From a virus: a stretch of DNA of 35,748 nucleotides. The stretch is from the IMG/VR virus record IMGVR_UViG_3300047357_001736, positions 1 through 35,748 of that record; one strand, 5' to 3'. The notes beneath the pieces are model-generated. The model ran no database searches. It saw only the letters and a program-made list of their open reading frames with translations, and had not been told where the DNA came from. Each line of letters opens with the position of its first letter. Positions within the stretch are counted from its first letter, which is position 1. A program made the translations under genes and the position numbers. Below are positions 1 to 9,746 of this stretch, piece after piece.

Positions 1-1
1 G

Positions 2-3000
2 CAAAGAGGTTTTAATGTATTGGATGAAAGCGATGTAGCTGCTAATTCAGAAATAAGCGGTATATTAGAAAGTGAAGTACCTGTGTCAGAGCAAACAGGT
101 TACTATATAGTTATTGATAGCGAAAGCGTTTTAGCTCTTAAGACCATAGTTTTTAGTCATGGAAAATTGCCTACAAGAATTATAGAAGCCACATTATTCA
201 AGAAAGATAATGAACAATGGATATTGAAGGCCAACACTCGATTTAGTCATGTATTTTATTCGATGTTTAATTTAAGTGAAGATTCTACATTACTTACTTT
301 AGGTGGGTATTCTTACCCTTATGAAATTGGGATTTATAGATTAAGCGGAAATTACTCTAGATTATCTCAAGTTAGTAGTATGAATCTAAATGAATTAATT
401 GACTTCAGGATACTTCTAGACGTTTACATATCAAGAGATAATTTAGAATTAGTAGCTAAAGTTGAAGGTGGACTATTTGCAGTTGACGGATCAGCCGCCC
501 CGCTTATTGGGGTTCAAGTAGGTAATGTGTCAAATATTTTTGATAATAATTTAAACTCTTATTGGGGTATAGAGCAATTTAATAGCTTCGATCATGGTGG
601 TAGTGGGTTTACGAAGAGATTTATTATTGATTTAAAGGAAAATATTGTGGTTGATAAGATACAGTGGACATATCAAGTAGATGAGTGTTGCGGGAGTAGG
701 AAGATTACCGCATTTGATTCTAAAAGTTTTCAAAATGTAGTGCTTGTGGACGACTCAAACGGTGGCAGTGTAAAGAAAACCGTTACATCAACATTAAGTT
801 CACCTGTTATAATTAGCTGGTTTGATATTATATATAGTGGAAATAGTGGTAATGACAGGCTATTTAGGAATTATGAAGTTAAATTGTTTTATCAAAATCA
901 ACAAGTTCAGTTGAATTCAATACAATTTCCAGAAACAGTTCACGGAGCAGATATTAATAGTAGATGCCTTGGCACTATGCCAACACCTTCTGTTACCCCA
1001 AGCATTACAACAACACCCACTCCTACTGAAACGACTACTCCAACAACAACTAATACTCCTACGGTAACCCTTACCCCAACAAATACCCCTACGGTAACAA
1101 AAAGCCCGACAATAACACCAACTAATACTTTCACTCCCACACAAACACCAACTAATACTTTCACTCCCACACAAACACCAACGAATACGTTTACACCTAC
1201 AATAACACCAACTAGCACAGTAACTCCTACTCAGACACCAACTATTACGCCAACTCCATCAGTAACTTTAGTACCGCTGCAATTAATTGACATTAATGCA
1301 AGGCATACTAATGAACAACCTCATAAAAATAAAGAAGAAGTTGCTCTGGAAGGCGATGTCATATCTATTGATATTAGTAGAGCCGAACTGCTTGATGATT
1401 TGGATTTGTTTGAAAATGATAAAAGTATACTCTCTTATGAATCTGTAGATGTGCATTGGGAGATTCAATCAGATCATCCTGGATTTAACCATCAAGATAT
1501 TGGCATATTTGACACTAGTGGTACTATATCTTTCCCCGCGAATGATAGTAATCATTTTCATTCAATACTTATTACGGGTATGCAGGATAACACATTAGAG
1601 AGTTTCGTTGAATCATTTTTTGTAGCAATTACTGGAGTAAGTTTTAACGATCAAGATACTAGGGTAAACCTAGTCAGCGATTTTGTTTACATTAGTTTAA
1701 TTGACCAAACGACGCCAACGCCAACAATAACTCCAACACAAACGTCCACTTTCACACCGACTCCAACAATTACTCCAACAAGCACGGTAACTCCTACGAT
1801 AACGGCCACAGCAAGTAATACTCCAACTGTAACCCCTTCAAATACTCCTGTCGTTAGTCAAACACCAACGATTACAGTTACCCCAAGTATTACGCCTACT
1901 CATACAACTTGTATTCAGCATGTAAGATTTCAATACGAGCCAACAGTTATAATGGAAGGAACTGTAGATAAGATATGGTTGTATAGAGATGAAATTAGCG
2001 GACCAACTAATAGTTATTTTGAAATTGATTGGAGGACTCATCATAATCTTAACTCAACAGCTAATCTTGAAGATTATTACGAATTATCGGGTACATTGAA
2101 GTTTTATGAAAACCAAATGTCTGGGTATATTGATTTAGCTACAATACCTGTACCAAATGAATATACATTTGAAGTAGACGAATTCATGTATGTAGAGATA
2201 CATAGTGTAAGATCTTCTACTTGTGATGTTCAGATCAAAGGAGTTAATCCATACCCAATATTCATTATAGAACCTACTCCAACTCCAACAGTTACTCCGA
2301 CTTCTACAGTAACTCCGACTTCTTCAATTACTCCGACTCAGACACCAACAAGCTCGGTTACTCCAACAATTTCAGTAACTCCAACTAACACTGCTACTCC
2401 CACAATTTCAGTCACACCAACAAGTACCGTAACTCCAACAAGCTCGGTTACTCCAACAATTTCAGTAACTCCAACTAACACTGCTACTCCCACAATTTCA
2501 GTCACACCAACAAGTACCGTAACTCCAACAATCTCAGTTACTCCAACAAGTACCGTAACTCCAACAATCTCAGTTACTCCAACAAGCACCGTAACCCCAA
2601 CAAACTCAGTTACTCCAACAATTTCAGTAACCCCAACTAGCACTGTTACTCCAACTAGCACTATCACTCCAACCTCTTCAATTACCCCAACAAGCTCTGT
2701 TACCCCAACAATTTCAGTAACTCCAACTAACACTGCTACTCCCACAATTTCAGTCACACCAACAAGCACCGTAACTCCGACAATCTCAGTTACCCCAACA
2801 AGCACCGTAACTCCAACAATCTCAGTTACTCCAACAAGCACCGTAACTCCAACAATCTCAGTTACTCCAACAAGCACCGTAACCCCAACAAACTCAGTTA
2901 CCCCAACAATTTCAGTAACCCCAACTAGCACTGTTACTCCAACTAGCACTATAACTCCAACCTCTTCAATTACCCCAACAAGCTCTGTTACCCCAACAAT

Positions 3001-4072
3001 TTCAGTAACTCCAACTAACACTGTTACTCCAACCTCTTCAATTACCCCAACAAGCTCTGTTACCCCAACAATTTCAGTAACTCCAACAATCTCAGTTACT
3101 CCGACAAGCACCGTTACTCCAACAATCTCAGTTACTCCAACAAGCACCGTTACTCCAACAATCTCAGTTACCCCAACAAGCACCGTAACTCCAACAATCT
3201 CAGTTACCCCAACAAGCACCGTAACTCCAACAATCTCAGTTACTCCAACAAGCACCGTAACTCCAACAATCTCAGTTACTCCAACAAGCACCGTAACTCC
3301 AACAATCTCAGTTACCCCAACAAGCACCGTAACTCCAACAATCTCAGTTACCCCAACAAGCACCGTAACTCCAACAATCTCAGTTACCCCAACAAGCACC
3401 GTAACTCCAACAAGCACCGTAACTCCAACAATCTCAGTCACTCCAACAATCTCAGTTACCCCAACAAGCACCGCAACTCCAACAATCTCAGTTACCCCAA
3501 CAAACACCGTAACTCCAACAATCTCAGTCACTCCAACAATCTCAGTTACCCCAACAAGCACCGCAACTCCAACAATCTCAGTTACTCCAACAAGCACCGT
3601 AACCCCAACAATCTCAGTTACTTCAACAATTTCAGTCACTCCAACCCCAACTATCACTCCATCAACATCAACTATTCATACTCAATACATAAGATTTACT
3701 CATGAAACAGTATTTTTACGCGAAGGATTAACTACTGGTATTGATGTATATAGATCTGAGCCTCATAATATAGAAGCTCGTATTGATTTTACTACTAGCG
3801 GCATTGAAAATAGCGCTGTAGTCAATGAAGATTATGTATCAGGCTCTGGAATCTTGATATTTACAAATACAGGAGGCATTGGAGATTTCAAGCAAACAAT
3901 TACAGTGACAGGATTACCACTAATTGATGCAGATGATGACCCTGATCATGAAGATACTGAAGTATTTTTCTTGAAGTTAAGTAATCCAAGAAGCTCTTCT
4001 ATTAATGTTGAAATTACTGGAGTTAATCCTTATCCAGTATTTATATTGGAAGATAAAGACCCTCAGTCTTAA
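2..4072 (+). CDS. Giant Pro/Thr/Ser-repeat virion surface (tail-fibre-like) protein, 5'-partial
   Basis: The frame is open to the left edge (codons from base 2 read [10 protein letters not shown]), so the TTG at 20 is probably internal and the gene starts upstream. Numbering residues from that TTG, residues about 165-295 resemble a discoidin (F5/8 C-like) sugar-binding fold. Three Calx-beta-like beta-sandwiches follow at about 421-565, 633-750 and 1222-1345; the last two share the ending 'GVNPYP-hydrophobic'. They are separated by linkers rich in TPT and SVTPT at about 318-420, 567-632 and 751-1221. No transmembrane segment or C-terminal anchor is visible. Calx-beta and discoidin folds are common in adhesins and phage fibres, so a host-contact or decoration role is likely but inferred. 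The linkers are mucin-like and could be O-glycosylated. The stop overlaps the stop of the convergent gene in a shared TTAA. Confidence 0.8.
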   Translation, partial: QRGFNVLDESDVAANSEISGILESEVPVSEQTGYYIVIDSESVLALKTIVFSHGKLPTRIIEATLFKKDNEQWILKANTRFSHVFYSMFNLSEDSTLLTLGGYSYPYEIGIYRLSGNYSRLSQVSSMNLNELIDFRILLDVYISRDNLELVAKVEGGLFAVDGSAAPLIGVQVGNVSNIFDNNLNSYWGIEQFNSFDHGGSGFTKRFIIDLKENIVVDKIQWTYQVDECCGSRKITAFDSKSFQNVVLVDDSNGGSVKKTVTSTLSSPVIISWFDIIYSGNSGNDRLFRNYEVKLFYQNQQVQLNSIQFPETVHGADINSRCLGTMPTPSVTPSITTTPTPTETTTPTTTNTPTVTLTPTNTPTVTKSPTITPTNTFTPTQTPTNTFTPTQTPTNTFTPTITPTSTVTPTQTPTITPTPSVTLVPLQLIDINARHTNEQPHKNKEEVALEGDVISIDISRAELLDDLDLFENDKSILSYESVDVHWEIQSDHPGFNHQDIGIFDTSGTISFPANDSNHFHSILITGMQDNTLESFVESFFVAITGVSFNDQDTRVNLVSDFVYISLIDQTTPTPTITPTQTSTFTPTPTITPTSTVTPTITATASNTPTVTPSNTPVVSQTPTITVTPSITPTHTTCIQHVRFQYEPTVIMEGTVDKIWLYRDEISGPTNSYFEIDWRTHHNLNSTANLEDYYELSGTLKFYENQMSGYIDLATIPVPNEYTFEVDEFMYVEIHSVRSSTCDVQIKGVNPYPIFIIEPTPTPTVTPTSTVTPTSSITPTQTPTSSVTPTISVTPTNTATPTISVTPTSTVTPTSSVTPTISVTPTNTATPTISVTPTSTVTPTISVTPTSTVTPTISVTPTSTVTPTNSVTPTISVTPTSTVTPTSTITPTSSITPTSSVTPTISVTPTNTATPTISVTPTSTVTPTISVTPTSTVTPTISVTPTSTVTPTISVTPTSTVTPTNSVTPTISVTPTSTVTPTSTITPTSSITPTSSVTPTISVTPTNTVTPTSSITPTSSVTPTISVTPTISVTPTSTVTPTISVTPTSTVTPTISVTPTSTVTPTISVTPTSTVTPTISVTPTSTVTPTISVTPTSTVTPTISVTPTSTVTPTISVTPTSTVTPTISVTPTSTVTPTSTVTPTISVTPTISVTPTSTATPTISVTPTNTVTPTISVTPTISVTPTSTATPTISVTPTSTVTPTISVTSTISVTPTPTITPSTSTIHTQYIRFTHETVFLREGLTTGIDVYRSEPHNIEARIDFTTSGIENSAVVNEDYVSGSGILIFTNTGGIGDFKQTITVTGLPLIDADDDPDHEDTEVFFLKLSNPRSSSINVEITGVNPYPVFILEDKDPQS
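1115..1204 (+). repeat. 30-bp tandem repeat in first Thr/Pro linker
   Basis: Two identical 30-bp copies start at 1115 and 1145 (first bases ACACCAACTAATACTTTCAC), and a third, diverged copy starts at 1175. They lie in frame in the fibre gene and encode a ten-residue Thr/Pro unit ([10 protein letters not shown]). Copy-number change would keep the reading frame. Confidence 0.85.
2275..3660 (+). repeat. Long coding tandem array, 36-bp unit ([12 protein letters not shown])
   Basis: Most of this stretch repeats a 36-bp unit that encodes the twelve residues [12 protein letters not shown], with variants (NTAT, SSIT, NSVT, STIT). The copies from about 3100 to 3420 are nearly identical at the DNA level. 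Larger blocks are also repeated: the stretch starting near 2455 resembles the one starting near 2698. It is a repeat domain inside the fibre gene; there are no spacers, so it is not a CRISPR array. Near-identity suggests recent expansion, and assembly of this region from short reads may be unreliable. Confidence 0.9.
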
Positions 4073-4830
4073 TTCTTAATAGCTGCTAATAAAATTCTAC
4101 AATCTTTAGCAGATATATCAGAAAAATCTTTCCATTCTTTGATTATGTCTGTAGATATTGTAATTTTTTTATTCTTATGCATTTCCCGCAATGTAGGTAA
4201 AAAATCTTCATAAGAAGAAATTGACAGCTTGTCACTTAACTCTTTTTTTAAGAATCCTACTGGAGTTAAATCATTGCTTTGACTCGCGGGTTTACTGTTG
4301 TCAGATTTATCAATCTCATCATCTCCTACGATATGAACATTCAAGAAGTTTCTGACGCAGCGAACGAAGGCTCTATTGCATGCTATTGTTTCTAGGAATT
4401 TTTGAGCAAAACTGCTTGTGTTATTTAAGGTAGCGTTTGCCATATCTTCATAAACTACTTTTTCTCCTGTTTCGTAATTTGCGATAAATGTAATTAAGCA
4501 CTTTACAGCTACATGATCGAGATCGCATCTGACAGTTTCAAAGCGAACAGAATCAAAACCTCTTAGTCTGGCTAGTTCTTTTATCCCACTAAGCTTTATT
4601 AGCAATTGATGATCTTTTAATCCTTCAATACTTCTTGGCATATCTTTCTTTCTTAAATCAAACCAAGATTTATTTGGGAAAAGATGTTCGTCTTTAATCA
4701 TTGATCGCCAGTTTACTGAACCATCTTCATTAAATGTATACTGGATATTTTTTAGTAAACCATTTTCGTCTCTAATGTAACTGCTAGGTCCAGCAGTATT
4801 ATCTATTTTATTTGTTTTGCTTTTTACCAT
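4069..4830 (-). CDS. Putative single-strand annealing / recombination protein
   Basis: A soluble 253-aa protein, the last gene of the leftward block. The central part has an ETGEKVVYEDMA segment followed by a conserved-looking helix, NRAFVRCVRNFLNVHIVGDD. That pattern resembles the 'TRA..RALR...' helix of Rad52-type phage annealing proteins. The C-terminal 65 residues form a separate helical segment after a polar linker (residues about 172-188). Annealing activity is an inference from this resemblance; I cannot confirm the family. The start ATG at 4830 sits 7 bp from a near-consensus extended -10 promoter, so the mRNA may be leaderless. The gene converges with the fibre gene and shares the overlapping stop TTAA, leaving no room for an intergenic terminator. 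Confidence 0.45.
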   Translation of the reverse strand: MVKSKTNKIDNTAGPSSYIRDENGLLKNIQYTFNEDGSVNWRSMIKDEHLFPNKSWFDLRKKDMPRSIEGLKDHQLLIKLSGIKELARLRGFDSVRFETVRCDLDHVAVKCLITFIANYETGEKVVYEDMANATLNNTSSFAQKFLETIACNRAFVRCVRNFLNVHIVGDDEIDKSDNSKPASQSNDLTPVGFLKKELSDKLSISSYEDFLPTLREMHKNKKITISTDIIKEWKDFSDISAKDCRILLAAIKN

Positions 4831-4837
4831 AATTAAT

Positions 4838-4866
4838 ATGGTACCACTTATAGACTATAAAGTCAA
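4838..4866 (-). promoter_or_regulatory. Sigma-70-type promoter, leaderless context
   Basis: Read on the minus strand: TTGACT (4866-4861), 17-bp spacer, TACCAT (4843-4838), with a TGG extended -10 directly before it. Only 7 bp separate the -10 from the ATG at 4830, so the expected transcription start falls at or next to the start codon. The -35 overlaps the TGA stop of the upstream gene. Confidence 0.65.
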
Positions 4867-6005
4867 GAGTTTTTTTCGAAAATCCTACAATACGGAAGAT
4901 CTTCCCAAAATTCTTTTTTATTCAAAACTTTTGATATATTAGATTTTTCTGCAATTGATAAGTATGAATTATAAGCTTTACCTTCATGTATAATATTACG
5001 CTTACTAAGAAAGGTTAGGTTGGATAATGTCTTGCTCTTAACGTCTTTTCTTGTAAATTTTTCAATTAAATTGACAGGAAATTCAATTAAATTCAATCTT
5101 ATCTTATTTAAATTATTTTTATCTTTAGTTTGAAGGAATAAAGGATTGCCTCCAGAATGCATACTATCTACTTCTTCTTTTGTTGTATTTTTATTTACAT
5201 GAAAATAAATAGCTTGTACGCTATCTTTAATGTGAAACAAAATATCCTGCGGTATAACCTGATCCGTAGTAATAGATATATTTTTTAACTCTTTACAGGA
5301 TATCAAGAATTTTAAATCAAAATGCTTATCAAGCCTTATATTTATATTTTTTTGATTACGAAAATTGTCAATGCTAAATGATCCAGGCACTACATCTAAA
5401 ACAGATGAGCTATATTCAGACCCTAAATGAATAGTATTTAAGGAATCAAGATTATGATCTATGCCTAGCATACTTAATATTTCGGCAGCAATTTTTTCTG
5501 GATAAACTTGATCAATAGTCTTAGGCTCTTCTTTGTCACTAAAGGTTGGTAAATTGTCAGTTTCAGCTATTAAAATCTTGCAATTGTCATCGTTTGACCA
5601 GTAGGGTTTAAATGTGTTGGGTATATCATTATTAGATATAATAACAGTTGGTTTATTTAACGCTGAAGCTGAGTTTGATAAAAAATTAAAATTACCAAAA
5701 TACAATAAACTTTTATTGATTACATAATTTGCCTGCAATCGAGTGAGATCCCTGAAGTTCTTGGTATAAAAAATAGGATCAGCATTAGATTGACCAACTT
5801 CGATAATCGATATCTTCTCTTTGTCTAAGTAAGGTTTAATATGGAAGAGAATATCGCTAAAGTAAGTATATGATTTTGATGATGATATTGCATTTTGTGA
5901 AACGCATATAAATTTATCCTCAAGAACTGGGTAATAACATTGATCAACCCAGGGTCTATTAATTTTAGAACCTGTCGATAGGGCGAAGCTTTCTAATTTA
6001 TGCAT
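4863..6005 (-). CDS. GT9-like glycosyltransferase C-terminal half with extra C-terminal domain
   Basis: 380 aa. Residues about 100-165 resemble the nucleotide-sugar-binding half of family 9 (ADP-heptose type) glycosyltransferases: the FGNFNFLSNSASALNKPTV segment matches the family pattern 'GxxSGxxHlAaAlgkPtv', and PEKIAAEILSMLG is the usual closing helix. It lacks the N-terminal Rossmann half, which is found at the C-terminus of the gene immediately upstream (5998-7917) in another frame. The two overlap by 8 bases (ATGCATAA). They are therefore either two coupled chains making one enzyme or a single gene split by a frameshift. The last ~190 residues are of unknown type. The acceptor is unknown. 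Confidence 0.55.
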   Translation of the reverse strand: MHKLESFALSTGSKINRPWVDQCYYPVLEDKFICVSQNAISSSKSYTYFSDILFHIKPYLDKEKISIIEVGQSNADPIFYTKNFRDLTRLQANYVINKSLLYFGNFNFLSNSASALNKPTVIISNNDIPNTFKPYWSNDDNCKILIAETDNLPTFSDKEEPKTIDQVYPEKIAAEILSMLGIDHNLDSLNTIHLGSEYSSSVLDVVPGSFSIDNFRNQKNINIRLDKHFDLKFLISCKELKNISITTDQVIPQDILFHIKDSVQAIYFHVNKNTTKEEVDSMHSGGNPLFLQTKDKNNLNKIRLNLIEFPVNLIEKFTRKDVKSKTLSNLTFLSKRNIIHEGKAYNSYLSIAEKSNISKVLNKKEFWEDLPYCRIFEKNS

Positions 6006-7917
6006 AATTTAGATCGTATGGAATGGAATGTAATCCCCCGTGCCTAAAGTTTGGCATTTTATGTGTTTGTAGATGAGGGAGTAACACGAAATTAAAATAA
6101 CCTTCATGTGAATATTGACCTTCAGCCCATGCTGGACTTTCCATTATTGGGTTATATTCGATAGCTTTATGGATATAAGGATTGGTTGATACTATATCAA
6201 AATATTTTTTCTGAGTGGCATAATATATATTACAGTCAGGATATTCATCTTTAATATATTTCAATAAAGCTGTTGAATTAAAAATATCTATTTCATTTTC
6301 TGGCAGACAAAAAAGTATTCTTTTACCTTTATCATCTTCGCTTAATAGCTTTTCAAAATCAACTTTAATATTTTCTAAATTTTGTTTTTTAGCTACAGTA
6401 ATAAATGATTCATATACCTTTTGCCTGTTAATTCTGTTACTTGATAGTTCATTAATCCAGAACGTTAATTTATCAGGATCATCAGATTCGATATCTTTAT
6501 GTAAAATATTTTTATATAAATCAATAATCCAATCCTTGTGGCTTTCTATTACTGGAGGTATGTATTCCAGATTATTAGGCTCAAAGGATAGGTCAAAATC
6601 AAAGTCTGTTTTTTCTAATGAGTCAAGTATTGATTCAAACTTAGAGCATACTGCATCTATAGAACAGAAGCCTATCACAAACTCTCTAGCCTTTTTGCCC
6701 ATGCTAGCCCTCTTTTTTGGAGTCATATTGTACACATCTAAAATTTTTGCTGCAATATCTTCAGAAGAAGTTGAGGCTTTAATAAATTGAGTTCCAGGCT
6801 CTCGGTATTCACTCCAACTTAAAGGCATTCCTCCGCTCTCCTCAGTGCAGTAATCCTCTCCGCAGGAGTAATTTGTTGTTAAAGTAATTAATTCAGTTAG
6901 CTTTGCTTCTTGAATGGGAATTTCTTGACCGCCGCTAGTAAAAGGGTGGCAGTATAAATCCATTAAATTATATATTTCATTTAACTGATCTTCGGAAACT
7001 CCTCTAGTTATTTGAGCTGTTTGCTGTGACTTTTTAGTTTTGCAAAATGGGCAATCTAAATGTTGCGTGGTGAATGGCTTGATTTCATATTTAGCACATT
7101 TACTGCAATAGTATGTAGTTAGTACTGAATTTGGATCAATCCCCTTCTCTTTAATCAATCTAACAATATCCCAACCTTCTCCCCAGTGAGTATGTAATAA
7201 TAACTTCGCTTTAGAGTCAGGGTTTTCTTTTAAGAATAATTTAAAACCCTCTAATATATTGGGCACACCTTTTCTTAATTGATTTCTGAAAACAAAACCT
7301 ATAATGAAAGAATCTTGATCTATATTATATCTAGTTCTTAATGCGTTTCTTTTTTCATCATCAAGCTTATGGAAATTATTAGTATCAATAGGCACTGGCA
7401 ATAGGTGGGTATTCTCAAAGCCTTCCTCTTTTAGCCGTTTTTGTGCAAAGGAAGCTTGAACAATGAAATGCTTTGCTTTTCTGGCTCCTTTTAGATGTTT
7501 GTCTAATAAAGGTAGGCTGTCAATAGGGGTCCAGATAATACTGTTAATTTTATTCCACCATTTTTTTTCATAAAAGTCTTCGAGTCCCCATATGTCTTCA
7601 ATACCTAAATAAATGTCAGGCTTTTCTTGCGATATAACATCATCTATTTTATATACTCCGTAGTTACCTTTCCTCATCTTAACTTGATCTTGCTTCATTT
7701 CTTGAATGAAATTAGATTCAAAGGGCAACGAGCCGATACATTTCCATGGCAAGGTATTTAAAAGGGGATCATTCCATTGCTTTCCGTTGGCAAATTCAAC
7801 TATATCATACTTTTTAGTTTCATGCAAATAACTTAATAGGTGCAACATATGTTTGCCGAATCCTGTTTTGACTCTGCAGTGGTTACTATGTATGACAACT
7901 TTTTTCTTTTTGCTCAT
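5998..7917 (-). CDS. GT4 glycosyltransferase with zinc-ribbon insert, DUF4214-like domain and GT9 N-terminal half
   Basis: 639 aa, modular. Residues 1-435 look like a GT-B family 4 retaining glycosyltransferase: N-terminal VVIHSNHCRVKTGFGKHM loop, VPIDTNNFHK, a FRNQLRKG nucleotide-binding start, and GGQEIPIQEAK in the place of the family's E-x7-E region. An unusual insert carries two CxxC pairs (C271/C274 and C289/C292), a likely zinc ribbon. Residues about 460-512 match the DUF4214 pattern (DLYKNILHK...FWINELSS), a small domain often attached to phage and bacterial glycosyltransferases. Residues 531-639 look like the first Rossmann half of a GT9 heptosyltransferase, which is completed by the next gene. 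The TAATG overlap with the upstream gene suggests translational coupling. Sugar and acceptor are unknown. Confidence 0.75.
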   Translation of the reverse strand: MSKKKKVVIHSNHCRVKTGFGKHMLHLLSYLHETKKYDIVEFANGKQWNDPLLNTLPWKCIGSLPFESNFIQEMKQDQVKMRKGNYGVYKIDDVISQEKPDIYLGIEDIWGLEDFYEKKWWNKINSIIWTPIDSLPLLDKHLKGARKAKHFIVQASFAQKRLKEEGFENTHLLPVPIDTNNFHKLDDEKRNALRTRYNIDQDSFIIGFVFRNQLRKGVPNILEGFKLFLKENPDSKAKLLLHTHWGEGWDIVRLIKEKGIDPNSVLTTYYCSKCAKYEIKPFTTQHLDCPFCKTKKSQQTAQITRGVSEDQLNEIYNLMDLYCHPFTSGGQEIPIQEAKLTELITLTTNYSCGEDYCTEESGGMPLSWSEYREPGTQFIKASTSSEDIAAKILDVYNMTPKKRASMGKKAREFVIGFCSIDAVCSKFESILDSLEKTDFDFDLSFEPNNLEYIPPVIESHKDWIIDLYKNILHKDIESDDPDKLTFWINELSSNRINRQKVYESFITVAKKQNLENIKVDFEKLLSEDDKGKRILFCLPENEIDIFNSTALLKYIKDEYPDCNIYYATQKKYFDIVSTNPYIHKAIEYNPIMESPAWAEGQYSHEGYFNFVLLPHLQTHKMPNFRHGGLHSIPYDLNYA

Positions 7918-8480
7918 TAAAACTCGTATTCTGTTTTTGTGGATGGGGCTTCAGTTTTGTTTTCCTGCTGTTTGTAAAAAGTCGATTCGCAAATTTTACG
8001 CAAGACAGTTTCGCATAAAATCTTTATGCATTCAGCCTCACCTGGTTCTAGGGGAATTTTAAATGTTTGATTTCCATTTCTTGTAATAGTTATACCAAAA
8101 GCTGGGACTACAGTTTTAGACTCATATGCTTCTTTAGTCTTTTGATTAATTTTTGTAGACGTAATTTCTTTATCCCAAGGAGTAAGTCTTATTTGAGTTT
8201 TGTTTTCTTCGTATGCATGATATGTATTCCATTCGAATCTATTATTGATCGCACTAATAATTGCACCACACTCAAATTCATTAAATTTAATAGATATATT
8301 TTTTTGTGGATCTTGCTTGTTCCCTGAAAAGGATCCAATTCTTTTTTTAGAGTCCCACGAATGTTGAGCTATGGCATTAATAAATAATATAGGCATCTTA
8401 TTCTTATTATTTTGCCCTATGTAGAAGCTGAATGCAAAGCCTGTGTTATTCTTGTTTGGTTTATATATCTGGATACTCAT
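7917..8480 (-). CDS. Unknown protein, possible PC4-like ssDNA-binding fold
   Basis: 187 aa, soluble and basic. The N-terminal ~75 residues look like a beta-rich domain (IYKPNKNNTGFAFSFYI, KKRIGSFSG, KNISIKFNEFECGAIISAI) with the general look of small phage single-strand-binding proteins of the PC4/whirly type. A helical segment follows in the last third (EPGEAECIKILCETVLRKIC) and then a polar tail. The fold guess rests only on pattern recognition. The stop and the next ATG share TAATG, and the start overlaps the upstream stop by ATGA, so it is part of the leftward operon that also holds SSB and dUTPase. Confidence 0.4.
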   Translation of the reverse strand: MSIQIYKPNKNNTGFAFSFYIGQNNKNKMPILFINAIAQHSWDSKKRIGSFSGNKQDPQKNISIKFNEFECGAIISAINNRFEWNTYHAYEENKTQIRLTPWDKEITSTKINQKTKEAYESKTVVPAFGITITRNGNQTFKIPLEPGEAECIKILCETVLRKICESTFYKQQENKTEAPSTKTEYEF

Positions 8481-8860
8481 AAGTCTATTTTTATATGTTT
8501 ATTTTCAAAAGTTTTTGGATTTTTATCTGGATGTATAGCTCCATTTCTTTCTTTACTATATCTCTTGTAGTAATTTTCTCTTAAGGGATCTACCCCATTA
8601 TTTTGTGAGGCTCTTTCTTTAGATAAATCTGCGCTCATATCAAGCATGTCTCCTAACTTGCCCCTATCCTTACCTGTTTTTTCGACAAACTGCTTGCTGT
8701 TCCATGGGTCTGTTTTTCCCGACGCATTTAATTCAGGAGATGAGTATTCTCGCTGCCACTTTAGTCCGTCTTCGTCGACGTATGATTTCTCTTCGTCCAT
8801 ATGGAAAAAGAGTTCTCGGATTTCTCCTGTTTTAGGGTGTGAAAAAATATATAAAGGCAT
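8477..8860 (-). CDS. Phage FmdB-like small protein lacking the zinc-ribbon cysteines
   Basis: 127 aa. It opens with MPLYIFSHPKTGEIRELFF and continues with YVDEDGLKWQREYSSP, like the start of FmdB-type putative regulatory proteins (MPxYEYxCxxCG...). Here the family's CxxC pairs are gone, a form often seen in phages. The rest is a polar tail with PLRENYYKRYSKERNGAIHP. Function is unknown; the resemblance covers only the first 45 residues. It is joined to its neighbours by overlaps at both ends (ATGA and TAATG). Confidence 0.5.
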   Translation of the reverse strand: MPLYIFSHPKTGEIRELFFHMDEEKSYVDEDGLKWQREYSSPELNASGKTDPWNSKQFVEKTGKDRGKLGDMLDMSADLSKERASQNNGVDPLRENYYKRYSKERNGAIHPDKNPKTFENKHIKIDL

Positions 8861-9288
8861 TAGAAGAATGTGAATAGTATTCGGCCATCTATTTTGATGG
8901 TGTTAAAAAATTTAAATATGTATCTTTTTTCTTGTAGCGTTGCTATAAAGTCCTTATAGTCTGCTTCTCCTTCAGGAATAGAGAATATATGACCAGCAAT
9001 ATCTCTACTGGCATACTTTTCGTAAAATTCTTCGAAATTTATGCAGTCAGGATTTTCGTTGATAAAAGATACTGTCATTATGTCTACATTAAACTTATCT
9101 TTTCTGTACTGAGATAAAAGAACGGGTTTACATCCACAATTGGGATCATTGAAGAAATTAGACGCAGCGCTTTCTGTATCTGGATATTTCTCTTTCCATA
9201 ATTTATTATAGTCTTCATTATTATTTAATAAAAAAAGGACTATAGATACTGAATAAGTATTATATTTTGGATCTATATCAAGATTCAT
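8860..9288 (-). CDS. Hypothetical protein, unrecognised
   Basis: 142 aa, soluble, with an acidic middle part. A CGC cluster (NDPNCGCKPVLLSQYRKDK) at about residues 48-66 is the only distinctive feature, and there is no signal peptide or membrane segment. It overlaps the upstream DUF1360-like gene by 11 bases and gives way to the FmdB-like gene through TAATG, so it is translated within the operon. I do not recognise the family. Confidence 0.6.
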   Translation of the reverse strand: MNLDIDPKYNTYSVSIVLFLLNNNEDYNKLWKEKYPDTESAASNFFNDPNCGCKPVLLSQYRKDKFNVDIMTVSFINENPDCINFEEFYEKYASRDIAGHIFSIPEGEADYKDFIATLQEKRYIFKFFNTIKIDGRILFTFF

Positions 9289-9592
9289 TTCGTTTTTTAG
9301 TAAAGTATACTGAGGCTTCCTGAATAAGATCTAGAGCTGAGTCAAGAAACCAACAGAACCCAGAGCATATGAATGGTAGGTATAGTAAGTAAAAATCAAA
9401 ACCGATAAATATATATTCAAAATAAGCCAAAGATAATCCAACCCAAAAACCCAAGCACTGAGAACAAGAAAATAACTCTTTAAGCCATTTCGATTTTGAG
9501 CTTATATAATTTCTTGGAGATTTAAATATCAAGCTATCTTTAATTATCCAAACTAGACCTATTGAGGCCATTAATGTCATTAATATCTTCAA
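9278..9592 (-). CDS. DUF1360-like small membrane protein
   Basis: 104 aa with three hydrophobic segments at about 2-17, 47-62 and 64-84. A CSQCLGFWVGL motif (residues about 43-53) is the hallmark of DUF1360 (CxxCxGfW). Members are small phage and bacterial inner-membrane proteins of unknown role. The start overlaps the upstream small gene by 53 bases; in-frame ATGs at 9580 and 9571 would shorten the overlap but not remove it. Confidence 0.6.
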   Translation of the reverse strand: MKILMTLMASIGLVWIIKDSLIFKSPRNYISSKSKWLKELFSCSQCLGFWVGLSLAYFEYIFIGFDFYLLYLPFICSGFCWFLDSALDLIQEASVYFTKKRNES

Positions 9593-9746
9593 TTATCTTT
9601 TGAATTTGACCTTTAGGGATTTCGATTTGATTACCATAATCATCTTTGATGATGAATGCTTGCGATTTTTTTTCTATTGTTGGACAACAAGGATTGACGA
9701 ATGTACAGCAAAGAGTTACTATATCCTTATCTTTATCCCTTTTCAT
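9540..9746 (-). CDS. Small Cys-motif protein, copy 2 of a tandem pair
   Basis: 68 aa. Residues TLCCTFVNPCCP are followed by IIKDDYGNQIEIPKGQIQKI. The same order, CC..CP then 'I-x-DD-x-G' then a short helix, is seen in the next gene upstream (9733-9933), so the two are diverged tandem duplicates. The cysteines could bind a metal, but no known family is recognised. It overlaps both neighbours (14 bases upstream, 53 downstream). Confidence 0.6.
   Translation of the reverse strand: MKRDKDKDIVTLCCTFVNPCCPTIEKKSQAFIIKDDYGNQIEIPKGQIQKIIEDINDINGLNRSSLDN

Noticed and set aside
2338-3657. 439-aa open frame on the minus strand with [12 protein letters not shown] repeats
   Set aside because: It is the antisense reading of the fibre gene's Thr/Pro repeat, which has no stop codons in this frame because of the repeat unit. 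No independent start site or promoter; the plus-strand gene explains it.
2275-3660. CRISPR-like array of 36-bp repeats
   Set aside because: Units are directly adjacent, without unique spacers, and read in frame as a Thr/Pro protein repeat.
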